Source: Gammaproteobacteria bacterium
GTDB lineage: Bacteria; Pseudomonadota; Gammaproteobacteria; Chromatiales; Chromatiaceae
Direction of reading: 5' to 3'
Length of the DNA: 64,000 nt
Assembly: GCA_020445255.1 (NCBI GenBank)
Contig: JAGRGY010000011.1
Coordinates: 36,862 to 100,861 of the forward strand
How positions within the stretch are numbered: position 1 is the first letter of the stretch; each line of letters begins with the position of its first letter. A program made the position numbers and the translations under genes. The notes under the pieces were generated by a model. That model was not told the DNA's origin, did not search any database, and worked only from the letters and a program-made list of their open reading frames with translations. Shown in pieces: positions 50,969 to 60,790 of this stretch.

Positions 50969-52535
50969 TACGGGCGTCGCCGCGCGGATCCACGGTGGTC
51001 TGCATCTGGATGAACACAAGCAGGAGTCGAACGCGACCGCGATCCGCACGCTCGGCCTTCCGACGCGCCTGGTGCTGCCCATGCACCAGCACATCGGCGA
51101 ACCGGCGGAACCACTGGTCCGGGTCGGCGAGACGGTGCTGAAGGGGCAGATGATCGCGCGCGCCTCGGACTATGTCAGCGCACCGGTACATGCGCCGACC
51201 TCGGGCAGGGTGACCGCGATCGGCGAGTACCCGGTGCCACACCCGTCCGGGCTGCACGACCTGTGCATCGTGCTCGAACCGGACGGCGAGGACCGCTGGG
51301 ACACGCTACCGCCCGGGTTCCCCGACTGGCGCAGCACCGATCCGGCCGAAATGCGCGAGCGCATCCGCTGGGCGGGCATCGTCGGTCTCGGCGGTGCGGC
51401 CTTTCCGACCGCGGTCAAGGTCAACACCAGTGGCCAGCGTCGCATCGAGACGTTGATCATCAACGCGGCAGAGTGTGAACCCTACATCACCTGCGACGAC
51501 CGCCTGATGCGCGAACAGGCGGCCGACATCGTCGACGGCATCGCGATCCTGCGCCACGTACTTGGCGCGGAACGGTGCCTGATCGGCATCGAAGACAACA
51601 AACCCGAGGCGGCCGAGGCGCTGCGCGCAGCGCTTGGTGCGACCGTCGATGCCGCGACTGACGTCGTCGAGGTGCCGACGCTGTACCCGAGTGGCGGCGA
51701 GCGCCAGCTGATCATGCTGCTGACCGGCAGGGAGGTGCCGTCGCACGGCCTCCCCGCCGCGGTTGGCGTCGTGTGCCAGAACGTGGCCACGGCAGCCGCG
51801 GTGGCCGACGCGGTGTTGCGCGGCCGACCGCTGATCGATCGCATCGTCACCGTGACCGGCCGCGGAGTTGTGCAACCGGGCAACTTCCGGGTGCGCTTCG
51901 GCACACCGGCGCCGTTCGTGATCGATGCCGCGGGCGGACGCAGCACCGACTATCACCGCCTGATCCTCGGCGGGCCAATGATGGGATTCAGTTTGCACGA
52001 CCACCAGGTCCCGGTGACCAAGGCCAGCAACTGCCTGCTGGCCCCCGCCGCCGACGAACTGCCACCGTCGCCGACCGAACGCCCGTGCATCCGCTGCGGC
52101 GAATGCGCTCGCGTGTGCCCGGCACAACTGCTGCCGCAGCAACTCTACTGGCAGGCACGTGCGCAGGATTTCGACAAGGTGCAGGACTATCACCTGTTCG
52201 ACTGCATCGAGTGCGGCTGCTGCGCCTACGTGTGTCCGGCGCATATTCCGCTGGTCCACTACTACCGCTTCGCCAAGACCGCGATCTGGGCGCACGAGCG
52301 CGATCGCGACAAATCGGACCTGGCCCGCCGGCGGCACGAGGCGCGCCAGGCGCGGTTGGAGCGTCTCGAGGCTGAACGCAAGGCACGTCTGCGGCAGAAG
52401 AAGGAGGCGCTCGAACAACAGCCGTCCGCTGCCGGCAAAGACCCGAAGAGGGCCGCGATCGAAGCAGCGATGCAGCGCGTCGCGGCGAAGAAGGCCGCGC
52501 AGCTGGACGCCGGTCAGGCACCCAACGACGAATGA
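50961..52535 (+). CDS. rnfC: RNF complex subunit C
   Basis: Membrane-associated subunit of 524 residues that carries FMN and NADH sites and two 4Fe-4S clusters. [12 protein letters not shown] is the NADH/FMN region, [15 protein letters not shown] follows, and the cluster motifs are [12 protein letters not shown] and [12 protein letters not shown]. The tail after about residue 450 is a charged helix rich in Lys, Arg and Glu, as in other proteobacterial RnfC proteins but short. It overlaps rnfB by 8 bases. Confidence 0.96.
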   Translation: MADTGVAARIHGGLHLDEHKQESNATAIRTLGLPTRLVLPMHQHIGEPAEPLVRVGETVLKGQMIARASDYVSAPVHAPTSGRVTAIGEYPVPHPSGLHDLCIVLEPDGEDRWDTLPPGFPDWRSTDPAEMRERIRWAGIVGLGGAAFPTAVKVNTSGQRRIETLIINAAECEPYITCDDRLMREQAADIVDGIAILRHVLGAERCLIGIEDNKPEAAEALRAALGATVDAATDVVEVPTLYPSGGERQLIMLLTGREVPSHGLPAAVGVVCQNVATAAAVADAVLRGRPLIDRIVTVTGRGVVQPGNFRVRFGTPAPFVIDAAGGRSTDYHRLILGGPMMGFSLHDHQVPVTKASNCLLAPAADELPPSPTERPCIRCGECARVCPAQLLPQQLYWQARAQDFDKVQDYHLFDCIECGCCAYVCPAHIPLVHYYRFAKTAIWAHERDRDKSDLARRRHEARQARLERLEAERKARLRQKKEALEQQPSAAGKDPKRAAIEAAMQRVAAKKAAQLDAGQAPNDE

Positions 52536-53581
52536 ACGCCCTCGACGTCAACAGCAGTTCGCCGCACCTGAGCGGACCGCATAGCGTCACCCGGGTCATG
52601 GGGCTCGTGCTGGTCGCGCTGCTGCCCGGCACCCTGGCGATGCAGTGGTACTTTGGCTGGGGCGTGATCATCAACATCACGCTCGCGGTCAGCAGTGCCG
52701 TGCTGGCGGAGGCTGCGGTGCTGGCGCTGCGCGGTCGCCCGGTCAGCCACACCCTGATCGACCTCAGCGCGGTCGTCACCGGGTGGCTGCTCGCACTGGC
52801 GCTGCCGCCGCTGCTGCCCTGGTGGCAGACCGTGCTCGGCAGCACGTTCGCGATCGTCGTCGCCAAGCAGCTCTACGGTGGCATCGGCTTCAACCCGTTC
52901 AATCCTGCGATGGCCGGTTACGTGCTGCTGTTGGTTTCGTTTCCGGTCACGATGACGCGCTGGCTGCCACCGGACGTGATCAGTGGCGCCGCGCCAACAC
53001 TGACCGAATCGCTGCACATGATCTTCTCGGGCATGCCGCCCGATGGTCAGACCTGGGACGCGATCTCACGCGCGACACCGCTCGACCTGATGCGCACCGA
53101 GCTCGCACAGAACCGAATGATCAGTGAGATACGCGCGAGTCCGCTGTGGGGCGACTACGGCGGCCGCGGCTGGGAGTGGGTCGGCAACTGGTTCCTGCTC
53201 GGTGGCCTGTTCATAATCTGGCGACGCGTGATCAGCTGGCGCATCCCGGTCGCGATGCTCGGTTCACTGCTGCTGGTCGCGGGACTGTTCTGGGCGATCG
53301 ACCCGGAGACCCACCCGTTCCCGGCGTTCCACCTGTTCAGTGGCGGCGCGATCCTGGGGGCGTTCTTCATCGCCACCGATCCGGTCTCGGCCGCGACGAC
53401 ACCGCGCGGCCAACTCGTCTACGGTGCGCTGGTCGGGGTGTTCGTTTTCGTGATACGCAGCTGGGGTGGCTACCCCGACGCGGTCGCGTTCTCGGTGCTG
53501 TTGATGAACATGGCGGCGCCGACGATCGACTACTATACCCAGCCGCGCATCTTCGGCCAGCGGGGCCGCGACGATGCCTGA
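52532..53581 (+). CDS. rnfD: RNF complex subunit D
   Basis: Membrane subunit of 349 residues with about nine helices, homologous to NqrB. The candidate site of covalent FMN attachment is the Thr of SRATPLDLM at residue 182. ATDPVSAATTPRGQLVYG and YPDAVAFSVLLMNM near the end are conserved. The ATG overlaps the rnfC stop (ATGA). Confidence 0.95.
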   Translation: MNALDVNSSSPHLSGPHSVTRVMGLVLVALLPGTLAMQWYFGWGVIINITLAVSSAVLAEAAVLALRGRPVSHTLIDLSAVVTGWLLALALPPLLPWWQTVLGSTFAIVVAKQLYGGIGFNPFNPAMAGYVLLLVSFPVTMTRWLPPDVISGAAPTLTESLHMIFSGMPPDGQTWDAISRATPLDLMRTELAQNRMISEIRASPLWGDYGGRGWEWVGNWFLLGGLFIIWRRVISWRIPVAMLGSLLLVAGLFWAIDPETHPFPAFHLFSGGAILGAFFIATDPVSAATTPRGQLVYGALVGVFVFVIRSWGGYPDAVAFSVLLMNMAAPTIDYYTQPRIFGQRGRDDA

Positions 53582-54275
53582 TCAACAGACCACCCAACTG
53601 CCCGTATCGCCGAGTGCCGTTCCGCGCCGCAGGGGTGCGAACACGGTCGCGGTCCTGATCTCGGGTGTGCTGCTCGGTCTGTTCGGCGTATTGGGCGCCG
53701 GTTTGGTCGGCATCAGCCACGACGGCACTGCGGAACGGATCGCCGCCAACCAGCGCGAGGCGCTGTTGCAGCAGCTGCGCGTGCTCGTGCCGGCGGACGC
53801 CATCGACAACGATATGCTGAGCGACGTGACCGAGGTGGCGGCGCCCGAGCAGTTCGGTGCACCATTGACCCGCGTGTACCGCGGTCGTCGCGCCGGGCAG
53901 CCGGTGGCGGTCGTGCTCAGCCCGGTTGTCACGCAGGGCTACAGTGGATCGATCGCGCTGATCGTCGCCATCCTTGCCGATGGCCGGCTGGCCGGCGTGC
54001 GCGTGCTGGCGCATCACGAGACGCCGGGGCTCGGCGACAAGATCGAGATAGAACGCACCGACTGGGTGCTCGGCTTCGACGGACGCGCGCTCGGCGACCC
54101 GCCCTTGTCGGCATGGAAGGTCAAACGCGACGGCGGCGTGTTCGACCAGTTCACCGGCGCCACGGTGACACCACGCGCCGTCGTGCGCGGCGTCAAGGGC
54201 GCGCTCGAATACTTCAACGAACACGCCGAGCAGCTGTTCGCTGCACCGGCGATTGAGGAGGCCGCGCATGGCTGA
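53574..54275 (+). CDS. rnfG: RNF complex subunit G
   Basis: Periplasmic flavoprotein of 233 residues with one N-terminal anchor ([20 protein letters not shown]). The flavin attachment box TGATVT at 194-199 matches the S/T-G-A-T-x-T motif where FMN is esterified to Thr. [12 protein letters not shown] is typical of RnfG/NqrC. It overlaps rnfD by 8 bases and rnfE by 8. Confidence 0.95.
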   Translation: MPDQQTTQLPVSPSAVPRRRGANTVAVLISGVLLGLFGVLGAGLVGISHDGTAERIAANQREALLQQLRVLVPADAIDNDMLSDVTEVAAPEQFGAPLTRVYRGRRAGQPVAVVLSPVVTQGYSGSIALIVAILADGRLAGVRVLAHHETPGLGDKIEIERTDWVLGFDGRALGDPPLSAWKVKRDGGVFDQFTGATVTPRAVVRGVKGALEYFNEHAEQLFAAPAIEEAAHG

Positions 54276-54951
54276 CGGCTATCGCCAGATCGTCACCGAC
54301 GGACTGTGGCACAACAACCAGGGGCTGGTCGCGCTGCTCGGCCTGTGTCCGCTGCTGGCGGTGTCGAACACCCTGGTCAACGGACTCGGCCTGGGGCTGG
54401 CCACCACCGCGGTACTCGCCTTGTCCAACGTGTCGGTCTCGCTGATCCGCAACTGGGTGCGACCGGAGATCCGTCTACCGGTGTTCGTCCTGATCATCGC
54501 GTCGTTCGTGACCACGGTCGAACTGGTCATGAACGCCTACTTCCACGACCTTTACAAAACACTCGGCATCTTCATCCCGCTGATCGTCACCAACTGCACC
54601 ATCATCGGCCGCGCCGAGGCATTCGCGTCGCGCAACCCGGTGCCGCGCGCACTGGTCGACGGGCTGGCGATGGGCATCGGCTTCACGCTGGTGCTGATCG
54701 TGCTCGGCGGTATGCGCGAATTGATCGGCCAGGGCACGCTGTTCGACGGCGCCCAGCTGATGTTCGGTGATATCGCGCGCAGTTGGCGCCTGAGCCTCGG
54801 CGAAGACTACCCGGGGATGTTGATCGCGATACTGCCACCCGGCGCCTTCATGGGACTCGGCCTGCTGATCGCGTTCAAACACCTGATCGACAGGCGTCTG
54901 AGTCGTCCGCGCAGTACCGAGGTGACCGGAGCCGAGACCTCCGCGGCCTGA
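54268..54951 (+). CDS. rnfE: RNF complex subunit E
   Basis: Membrane subunit of 227 residues, a paralogue of RnfA in inverted topology. [14 protein letters not shown] and [16 protein letters not shown] carry the cluster cysteines. The ATG at 54268 has GGAGG 8 bases upstream and lies inside the 3' end of rnfG. Downstream is the convergent hybrid kinase. It completes the rnf operon, whose six genes have normal order. Confidence 0.96.
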   Translation: MADGYRQIVTDGLWHNNQGLVALLGLCPLLAVSNTLVNGLGLGLATTAVLALSNVSVSLIRNWVRPEIRLPVFVLIIASFVTTVELVMNAYFHDLYKTLGIFIPLIVTNCTIIGRAEAFASRNPVPRALVDGLAMGIGFTLVLIVLGGMRELIGQGTLFDGAQLMFGDIARSWRLSLGEDYPGMLIAILPPGAFMGLGLLIAFKHLIDRRLSRPRSTEVTGAETSAA

Positions 54952-54989
54952 ATCGCACGAGCGCGGGCCACGCCAATCGCGCCGGCCCG

Positions 54990-57077
54990 TCAGCAGCTGA
55001 CGCCGTAACGCAGCAGCAACTCCTGCAGCAATTGCGGATCGACCGGCTTGGTGACGAAGTCGTCCATGCCGGCACGCAGGCACTCGGCGCGCGCGTCCTC
55101 GGCCGCGTTGGCCGTCAGCGCGATGATCGGCAGATGGCTGCCCGGGGTCTCACGCTGACGGTACTCGGTCGTGAAGTGGATACCGTCCATGCGCGGCATG
55201 CGCAGGTCGATGAAGGCGAGATCGAAGGCCATGCTGGCCGCCGCGTCGAGCGCGGCATGGCCGTCGCGCACCAGCGTGACACGGCACCCGGCCTTGCGCA
55301 GCAGGCTCTCGATCAGCCTGGCGTTGATATCGTCGTCTTCGGCGACCAGGACGTGACCGGTGACGTCGGTCGCGCCATCGACGAAACCCGGGGCATCACT
55401 ATCCACTGCGTTCGCCACCGCCGGTCGCGCATCGCCGACCCTGAGCACACCCGCCATCGCGCGCCACAGCTGCACGGTACTGATGGGTTTGAACGCACGT
55501 GCGGCAGTGCCGTCCGAGAACGCCATCTTGCGCCGTGGATAGTGCAGATAGACCATCGGTGTGTCGACGCCGAGCAGGCGCCGCACGAGGTTGCCTACGC
55601 GATCCAGATCGAGGCCGCGCGGTGCGTCGACGACCAGCACGATGCGCGGCTGCGTGGCGGCGTCGCCGTGCTCGTCACCGACCGCTCCGAGGTGCTCGAT
55701 GTCGGCGACGACCTCGACGTCCATGCCCGCCGCGGTACACACCGCGGTGATCGCCGCGGCACTGACGTCGTTCTGTTCGAACACCAGCGCACGCACGCCG
55801 GACAGCACCGCCGGCGGGGTCGGCGGCCGGGTGCCCGGCGCGCGCAGAAACGGCAGCCTGACCCAGAACACGCTGCCCTCGTTCTCCCGACTGTCGACGC
55901 CGATCACACCGCCCATCAGCCGGGTCAGGTCGCGCGCGATCGCGGTGCCGAGGCCGGTCCCGCCGTAGCGCCGGGTCGAGGAGGGATCGGCCTGCCAGAA
56001 GTTGTCGAATACACGATCGACGCGGTCCGCCGCAATGCCGATGCCCGTGTCCTCGATGCTGACGTACAGGTGCGGTTCGGAGACGGCGTCATCCGGCGCG
56101 GCGAGGCTGGCACGCACCAGGACGTGTCCCTGCTCGGTGAATTTGACCGCATTGCCGATCAGGTTGAACAGGATCTGACGAAAGCGCAGCTCGTCGCCCA
56201 GGACCTTGTCCGGCAGATCCGCAGCGACCCGGCACACGAGCTCGATCCCTTTGTCGAGGGCCTGGTTGCTGAGCGCCCAGCAGGTTTCGTTGAGCGAGTC
56301 GCGCAGCGTGAACGGCGCCCATTTCAGCTCCAGCTTGCCGGCGTCGATCTTGGACAGATCGAGGATGTCGCCAATCAGCGACTGCAGCACGCCGGCCGAC
56401 GTGTTGATCGACTCGACATAATCACGCTGTTCGTCATCGAGCCGGGTGCGCTGCAACAGGCCGGACATGCCGATGACGCCGGACAACGGCGTGCGCAGCT
56501 CGTGCGTCATCGTGGCGAGGAAATCGCCGCGCGCCCGGTTGGCCGTCTCGGCCACCTGCTTGGCCAACTGCAGGCGGCGCAGCAGGCTGTACTCGTACAG
56601 TGGCAGCACGATCAGCACGAGCGCGACGAACACCACCTCGAGCGTCTGTGTCTGCCAGTCGCCGAGCATCGCCGCGACCGACGTGAACGCGACCAGGCTG
56701 CACAGTGAGGCGATCAGCAGGTTGGTTTTGCCGTAGCGCATGCCCTGGGACAGGAACGACACCGCGTACATCAGGTAGAACGGACCGGTCGCGTCGCCGG
56801 TCATGTACAGGGTCCACGTCGTGCCACTCAGGTCGGCGATGATGCTGAAGTAGGTGCGCGCCGACCACAGCTGCGGGTGCACGATGGTGCTGACCAGAAG
56901 GCCGCCGTACCAGATCAGGTGCACGCCGAAAAGCAGCAGGTACTCGTTCCAGGTGAAGTCGTAGTCGCCGAAATAACGCGCCAGCCACAGCATCGCCAGC
57001 ATGAAGGCCCAGATCGACAGCCGGATCACAGCCGACTGGAATTCCTGCGAGCCGCGGATCTCCGCTGACAATGGCAT
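54990..57077 (-). CDS. Hybrid sensor histidine kinase/response regulator
   Basis: Inner-membrane protein of 695 residues. Five or six N-terminal helices (about 20-165) recall RpfC-type sensors, without a periplasmic domain. The HisKA H-box MTHELRTPLSG has His192. The ATP domain has FNLIGNAVKF and GTGLGTAIARDL. A degenerate receiver-like region (about 430-550) has no clear Asp. A full C-terminal receiver with AEDDDINARL and FIDLRMPRMDG follows. No HPt domain is present, so a separate phosphotransfer partner is expected. Its stimulus is unknown. Confidence 0.92.
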   Translation of the reverse strand: MPLSAEIRGSQEFQSAVIRLSIWAFMLAMLWLARYFGDYDFTWNEYLLLFGVHLIWYGGLLVSTIVHPQLWSARTYFSIIADLSGTTWTLYMTGDATGPFYLMYAVSFLSQGMRYGKTNLLIASLCSLVAFTSVAAMLGDWQTQTLEVVFVALVLIVLPLYEYSLLRRLQLAKQVAETANRARGDFLATMTHELRTPLSGVIGMSGLLQRTRLDDEQRDYVESINTSAGVLQSLIGDILDLSKIDAGKLELKWAPFTLRDSLNETCWALSNQALDKGIELVCRVAADLPDKVLGDELRFRQILFNLIGNAVKFTEQGHVLVRASLAAPDDAVSEPHLYVSIEDTGIGIAADRVDRVFDNFWQADPSSTRRYGGTGLGTAIARDLTRLMGGVIGVDSRENEGSVFWVRLPFLRAPGTRPPTPPAVLSGVRALVFEQNDVSAAAITAVCTAAGMDVEVVADIEHLGAVGDEHGDAATQPRIVLVVDAPRGLDLDRVGNLVRRLLGVDTPMVYLHYPRRKMAFSDGTAARAFKPISTVQLWRAMAGVLRVGDARPAVANAVDSDAPGFVDGATDVTGHVLVAEDDDINARLIESLLRKAGCRVTLVRDGHAALDAAASMAFDLAFIDLRMPRMDGIHFTTEYRQRETPGSHLPIIALTANAAEDARAECLRAGMDDFVTKPVDPQLLQELLLRYGVSC

Positions 57078-57250
57078 GGTCGCTTCCCGCTACTCCCAGG
57101 CGGCCGGGCGCCGGATCCACCGGCCCGACCCGGATTACTGCCGACGCCGACCACGTCCGGCGCCGCGCATTGGTATGATCCCGCGGATGATAGCAGCACC
57201 GGGCCGGACCTGAGCGCAGGGTGAACCGGCGGCAGCGGACAGTCAGCGAC

Positions 57251-57883
57251 ATGAACCGAACCAAACGTCAGGAAATCTTCGAGCGACTGCGCGCGGCCGA
57301 CCCCAACCCGACCACGGAGCTGGTGTACACAACGCCCTTCGAACTGCTGGTCGCGGTGATCCTGTCGGCGCAGGCAACCGACAAGGGCGTAAACAGGGCC
57401 ACGGCCGGCCTGTTCCCGAAAGCCAATACGCCGCAGGCGATCCTCGACCTCGGGCTCGAAGGCCTGAAACGCTATATCCGGTCGATCGGGCTGTTCAACA
57501 GCAAGGCCGAGAACATCTTCAAGACCTGCAGGATCCTGATCGAACGCCACGGCGGCGAGGTCCCGGATCAGCGCGCGGCACTGGAGGCACTGCCCGGTGT
57601 CGGCCGCAAGACCGCCAACGTTGTCCTGAACACGGCCTTCGGCCAACCGACGATGGCGGTCGATACGCACATCTTTCGTGTGGCCAACCGTACCGGCATC
57701 GCACCCGGCAAGACGGTCCTAGCGGTCGAGAAGCGCCTGTTGCGCGTCATACCAAAGGAGTTTCTGCACGACGCCCACCACTGGTTGATTCTGCACGGAC
57801 GCTACACCTGCGTGGCGCGCAAGCCCCGTTGCGGCGCGTGCCTGATCGAGGACCTGTGTGAGTTCCGTCACAAGTCCGCTTGA
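57251..57883 (+). CDS. nth: Endonuclease III
   Basis: DNA glycosylase/AP lyase of 210 residues that removes oxidised pyrimidines. LSAQATDKGVN and LPGVGRKTANVVLN (helix-hairpin-helix with catalytic Lys) and VDTHIFRVANR with Asp are present. The 4Fe-4S cluster Cys pattern is CVARKPRCGACLIEDLC. The ATG at 57251 is chosen over an upstream GTG (57221). nth beside rnf is the common gammaproteobacterial arrangement. Confidence 0.97.
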   Translation: MNRTKRQEIFERLRAADPNPTTELVYTTPFELLVAVILSAQATDKGVNRATAGLFPKANTPQAILDLGLEGLKRYIRSIGLFNSKAENIFKTCRILIERHGGEVPDQRAALEALPGVGRKTANVVLNTAFGQPTMAVDTHIFRVANRTGIAPGKTVLAVEKRLLRVIPKEFLHDAHHWLILHGRYTCVARKPRCGACLIEDLCEFRHKSA

Positions 57884-57957
57884 CCGCTTGGCACCATGCC
57901 GCACGATGCGGCGCTGTGGCACCATCGCCGTTCCTGGCGTCACATAGGCAAGGTCGA

Positions 57958-58380
57958 ATGTTCGGACACGACCGCGAACAACTGCGGCGATTTTTCGTGA
58001 CCAGCTGGCACAAGCGCCTGCGGCGTGAACCGCTGCAGGCGTTGGAGCAGCTGGTTGTCCAGGTCATCGAGCAGCATCCGGAATACCATGCCCACCTCGA
58101 CGACGACGCGCTGCAGCGCGACTTCACGCTGCCAGACGGCGAGACCAACCCCTGGCTGCACATGGGAATGCACATCTCCATCGGCGAGCAGCTGGGCGCC
58201 GACCGGCCGGCCGGGATCCGCGACCTTTACCGCCAGATCGCCAACGCCATCGGCGACGCGCACGAGGCAGAACACGCAATGATGGACTGCCTTGGCCGGG
58301 TGCTGTGGGAGGCGCAGCGCGCCGGCCGCGAACCCGACCAGCAGACCTACCTCGACTGCCTGAAGCGCCTGCGGCGATGA
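57958..58380 (+). CDS. DUF1841 protein
   Basis: Soluble protein of 140 residues matching DUF1841 (FGHDREQLRRFFVTSWHK at the start, NPWLHMGMHISIGEQL in the middle, AEHAMMDCLGRVLWEAQ late). His residues in HMGMH and H in EAEH suggest a metal or ligand site. It is often found after nth. The ATG at 57958 begins the homologous region; the frame runs back into nth without homology. Confidence 0.85.
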   Translation: MFGHDREQLRRFFVTSWHKRLRREPLQALEQLVVQVIEQHPEYHAHLDDDALQRDFTLPDGETNPWLHMGMHISIGEQLGADRPAGIRDLYRQIANAIGDAHEAEHAMMDCLGRVLWEAQRAGREPDQQTYLDCLKRLRR

Positions 58381-58589
58381 AATATCCGTGTGGCTGCCCC
58401 GGTCTGTAACGGGGAACCCGGGCGGCGGCCGGCACTCCAACCGCAGGACGCCGCAGGAAACCGGGAAACGAATGTTTCAACAACGCTGCAGGCGGGCCCG
58501 GGGGACGCTGCGGCGGAACAACCAGACTGGACTGACCCGGCGGCTTGCGCCGCGCAGCCAGGTACATTGACTCATTAGGAGAGAGTGAC

Positions 58590-58976
58590 ATGTCGAATAA
58601 GACCGTTAAACCCGTCGTTGCTGCGATCGGTGCCGTTTTCGCCGGTTCCCTGCTGGTCGCGGGTGCCGCCAATGCCGGTGTCAACCCGTTCGGCCTGACC
58701 GAGCTCAACGGCGGCTACCTGCAGATCTCGGACAACAAGGACGGCAAGTGTGGTGCCGCCAAGTGCGGCGGCGCGAAGGCCGCTGAAAGCAAGTGTGGCG
58801 GCAACAAGCCGGCAGAAGGCAAGTGCGGCGGCGACAAGCCGGCCGAAGGCAAGTGCGGCGGTGCCAAGCCGGCCGAGGGCAAGTGCGGTGGTGCCAAGCC
58901 GGCCGAGGGCAAGTGCGGTGGTGCCAAGCCGGCGGAAGGCAAGTGCGGCGCCGGCAAGTGCGGCGGCCAGAAGTAA
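58590..58976 (+). CDS. hvfA: HvfA-type RiPP metallophore precursor
   Basis: Secreted precursor peptide of 128 residues. Residues 1-29 are a signal peptide (AAIGAVFAGSLLVAGAANA), 30-50 a linker, and 51-128 an array rich in Lys, Gly and Cys. Nine cysteines occur (54, 59, 69, 79, 89, 99, 109, 119, 124); seven are exactly 10 residues apart. Five sit in EGKC, one in ESKC, with AKPAEGKCGG as the unit. In HvfA and bufferin relatives the Cys of EGKCG is turned into an oxazolone/thioamide or thiooxazole that binds copper. TTAGGAGAGAG gives the ribosome site and fixes the ATG at 58590. The maturase gene follows. Confidence 0.9.
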   Translation: MSNKTVKPVVAAIGAVFAGSLLVAGAANAGVNPFGLTELNGGYLQISDNKDGKCGAAKCGGAKAAESKCGGNKPAEGKCGGDKPAEGKCGGAKPAEGKCGGAKPAEGKCGGAKPAEGKCGAGKCGGQK

Positions 58977-59035
58977 GCTGACGGCACGCTGATGCCCGTG
59001 GCCGCACTTCACCGTACGTCTGCGGGCTGACCGAC

Positions 59036-59061
59036 GAACGGGCCCCGACCGGGGCCCGTTC
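59036..59061 (+). terminator. Hairpin between hvfA and hvfB
   Basis: GAACGGGCCCC and GGGGCCCGTTC form a perfect 11-bp stem with a GACC loop, 60 bases after the hvfA stop and 45 before hvfB. Only a weak TCTCAT tail follows. It would act as a partial terminator or RNA stabiliser, giving more precursor than enzyme. Confidence 0.8.
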
Positions 59062-59105
59062 TCATCACTTATCGTCATCCGACACGCGTCGAGGTAACCC
59101 GAACC

Positions 59106-59975
59106 ATGTCCAGCGAAGCCAGACATCGCCCAGCACGCTACCCGGTGGAAGGTGCCGGTCTCGGCCTGCGCATGGACCTGATCGACGCGATGCGTGACAA
59201 CCCGCCACCGCAGGTCGATTTTCTCGAGGTCGCCCCGGAAAACTGGATCAATGTCGGCGGACGGCGCGGCAAACTGCTGCGACATTTCAGCGAGCGCTAC
59301 CCACTGGTCTGCCACGGCCTGTCGCTGTCGATCGGCGGCCCGGCCCCGATCGACGACGACTTCCTGCGCTCGATCAAGAATTTTCTCGACGCACACGACG
59401 CACGCGTCTACACCGAACACCTGTCGTACTGCGGCGACCACGGCCAGCTGTACGACCTGATGCCGATACCGTTCACCGAAGAGGCCGTGCATTACGTGGC
59501 AGGCCGCATCCGCCATGTCCAGGACGTGCTCGAGCGGCGAATCGGTATGGAAAACGTATCGACCTATGCCCTGCCCGCGGGCCAACTGACTGAAAGCGAG
59601 TTCCTGCGCGCAGTGCTCGAGGAAGCCGACTGCGGCCTGCATCTCGACATCAACAACATCTACGTCAATGGCCGCAACCACGGCTTCGATCCGTACGATC
59701 TGCTTGCCTCGATCCCGGCCGAGCGCATCGTGTACGCGCACATCGCCGGTCACTTCCGCGAGGACGACGATCTGCGTATCGACACCCACGGCGAGGACGT
59801 GCTGCCAGAGGTATGGGACATGCTGGACGAGGCCTACCGGCGTTTCGGCGTGTTCCCGACGCTGCTGGAGCGGGATTTCAACATCCCGCCGCTGGCCGAA
59901 CTGCTGCCCGAGGTGGATCAGATCGTCATGCGCCAGCGGCGTTGGCGGGAGGACCGGGATGCCGATGTCGCCTGA
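59106..59975 (+). CDS. hvfB: HvfB, DUF692/MNIO RiPP maturase
   Basis: Multinuclear non-heme iron oxidase of 289 residues that oxidises cysteines of the precursor. The TIM-barrel metal and active-site motifs are all present: EVAPENW (41-47), HGLSLSIGG (70-78), TEHLSYC (103-109), MENVSTY (148-154), LDINNIYVN (180-188), HIAGHF (212-217), IDTHG (225-229) and LERDFNIP (254-261). These supply the His, Asp, Asn and Glu ligands known in the family. The neighbouring EGKCGG-repeat precursor makes the assignment firm. The start has a weak ribosome site. Confidence 0.95.
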   Translation: MSSEARHRPARYPVEGAGLGLRMDLIDAMRDNPPPQVDFLEVAPENWINVGGRRGKLLRHFSERYPLVCHGLSLSIGGPAPIDDDFLRSIKNFLDAHDARVYTEHLSYCGDHGQLYDLMPIPFTEEAVHYVAGRIRHVQDVLERRIGMENVSTYALPAGQLTESEFLRAVLEEADCGLHLDINNIYVNGRNHGFDPYDLLASIPAERIVYAHIAGHFREDDDLRIDTHGEDVLPEVWDMLDEAYRRFGVFPTLLERDFNIPPLAELLPEVDQIVMRQRRWREDRDADVA

Positions 59976-60738
59976 CACCTCGCTGCCTGAATTTCAGCGC
60001 CAGCAGCTGGCATTCACCGCGCATGTTCGCGACCCGATGGGCGCCCCGCGTCCCGCGGAGATCCCTGCGCGCCGGATGGACGTCTACAACGAGCTGCTGT
60101 TCAACAACATCAACGAACAGCTGGCCGGCAACTTCCCGGTCCTGCGGCGGATCAGCGACGACGACTACTGGCTGGGCCTGGTACGCGACTTCATGATCTG
60201 CCACCGTTGCACGACCCCGCTGTTCACCGAGCTCGGGCAGGAGTTCGTCGACTACCTGAGCAACGAGCGCGAACCGGGTGTCGACGATCCGCCGTTCATG
60301 CTCGAACTCGCGCATTACGAATACGTCGAGCTCGCTGTCGCAATCAGCACCGCCGACGATGACGTGGCCGAGCACGATCCAAACGGCGATCTGCTCGCGG
60401 GCCGTCCACTGATTGGACCGACCGCATGGAACCTCAGCTATCGCTGGCCCGTGCACACGATTGGTCCCGACAACCAGCCTGACACGCCGCCGCAGGATCC
60501 GACCCATCTGGTCGTATACCGTGACCGCACCGACGACGTGCATTTCCTGCAGATCAATGCGGTGACGCAGCGCCTGCTGCAGCTGTTGAAAGAAGATCCG
60601 CAGTGGACCGGTCTGGATGCAATGAAGGCGATCGCCGATGAACTCGCCTACCCCGATCCGCAGCGGCTGATCGAGGCCGGCGGCGAGCTTCTCGACGAAC
60701 TTCGTCGACGCAACGTGATCCTCGGCACGCGACGCTGA
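59959..60738 (+). CDS. hvfC: HvfC, DUF2063 partner protein
   Basis: Protein of 259 residues of the DUF2063 family, which escorts the precursor to the DUF692 maturase. The N-terminal domain starts with EFQRQQLAFTAHVRDP and RMDVYNELLFNNINEQL. The C-terminal half contains PTHLVVYRDRTDDVHF and LLKEDPQW and may be wHTH-like. The ATG at 59959 has GGAGG six bases upstream and lies 17 bases inside the hvfB end, so the two are coupled. Confidence 0.92.
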   Translation: MPMSPDTSLPEFQRQQLAFTAHVRDPMGAPRPAEIPARRMDVYNELLFNNINEQLAGNFPVLRRISDDDYWLGLVRDFMICHRCTTPLFTELGQEFVDYLSNEREPGVDDPPFMLELAHYEYVELAVAISTADDDVAEHDPNGDLLAGRPLIGPTAWNLSYRWPVHTIGPDNQPDTPPQDPTHLVVYRDRTDDVHFLQINAVTQRLLQLLKEDPQWTGLDAMKAIADELAYPDPQRLIEAGGELLDELRRRNVILGTRR

Positions 60739-60790
60739 AGCCCCCCGGGGATCGCGGCGCACGATCCGAACACCCAGGGAGAAGACATCC

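Noticed and set aside
54783..56708. 641-codon plus-strand open frame opposite the hybrid kinase
   Set aside because: It begins within rnfE and is antisense to clear kinase motifs; composition is that of a shadow frame.
58381..58589. TGTAACG- and GAAACG-like elements upstream of hvfA as an ECF sigma promoter
   Set aside because: Related operons can be ECF-controlled, but I could not find a matching -10 at proper spacing, and no ECF sigma gene is in the window.
58740..58974. CRISPR-like direct repeats
   Set aside because: The 30-base units are contiguous, in frame and encode AKPAEGKCGG. There are no spacers.
59668..59958. N-terminal extension of hvfC
   Set aside because: The frame overlaps hvfB and encodes low-complexity residues. 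The ATG at 59959 has a strong ribosome site and starts the DUF2063 homology.
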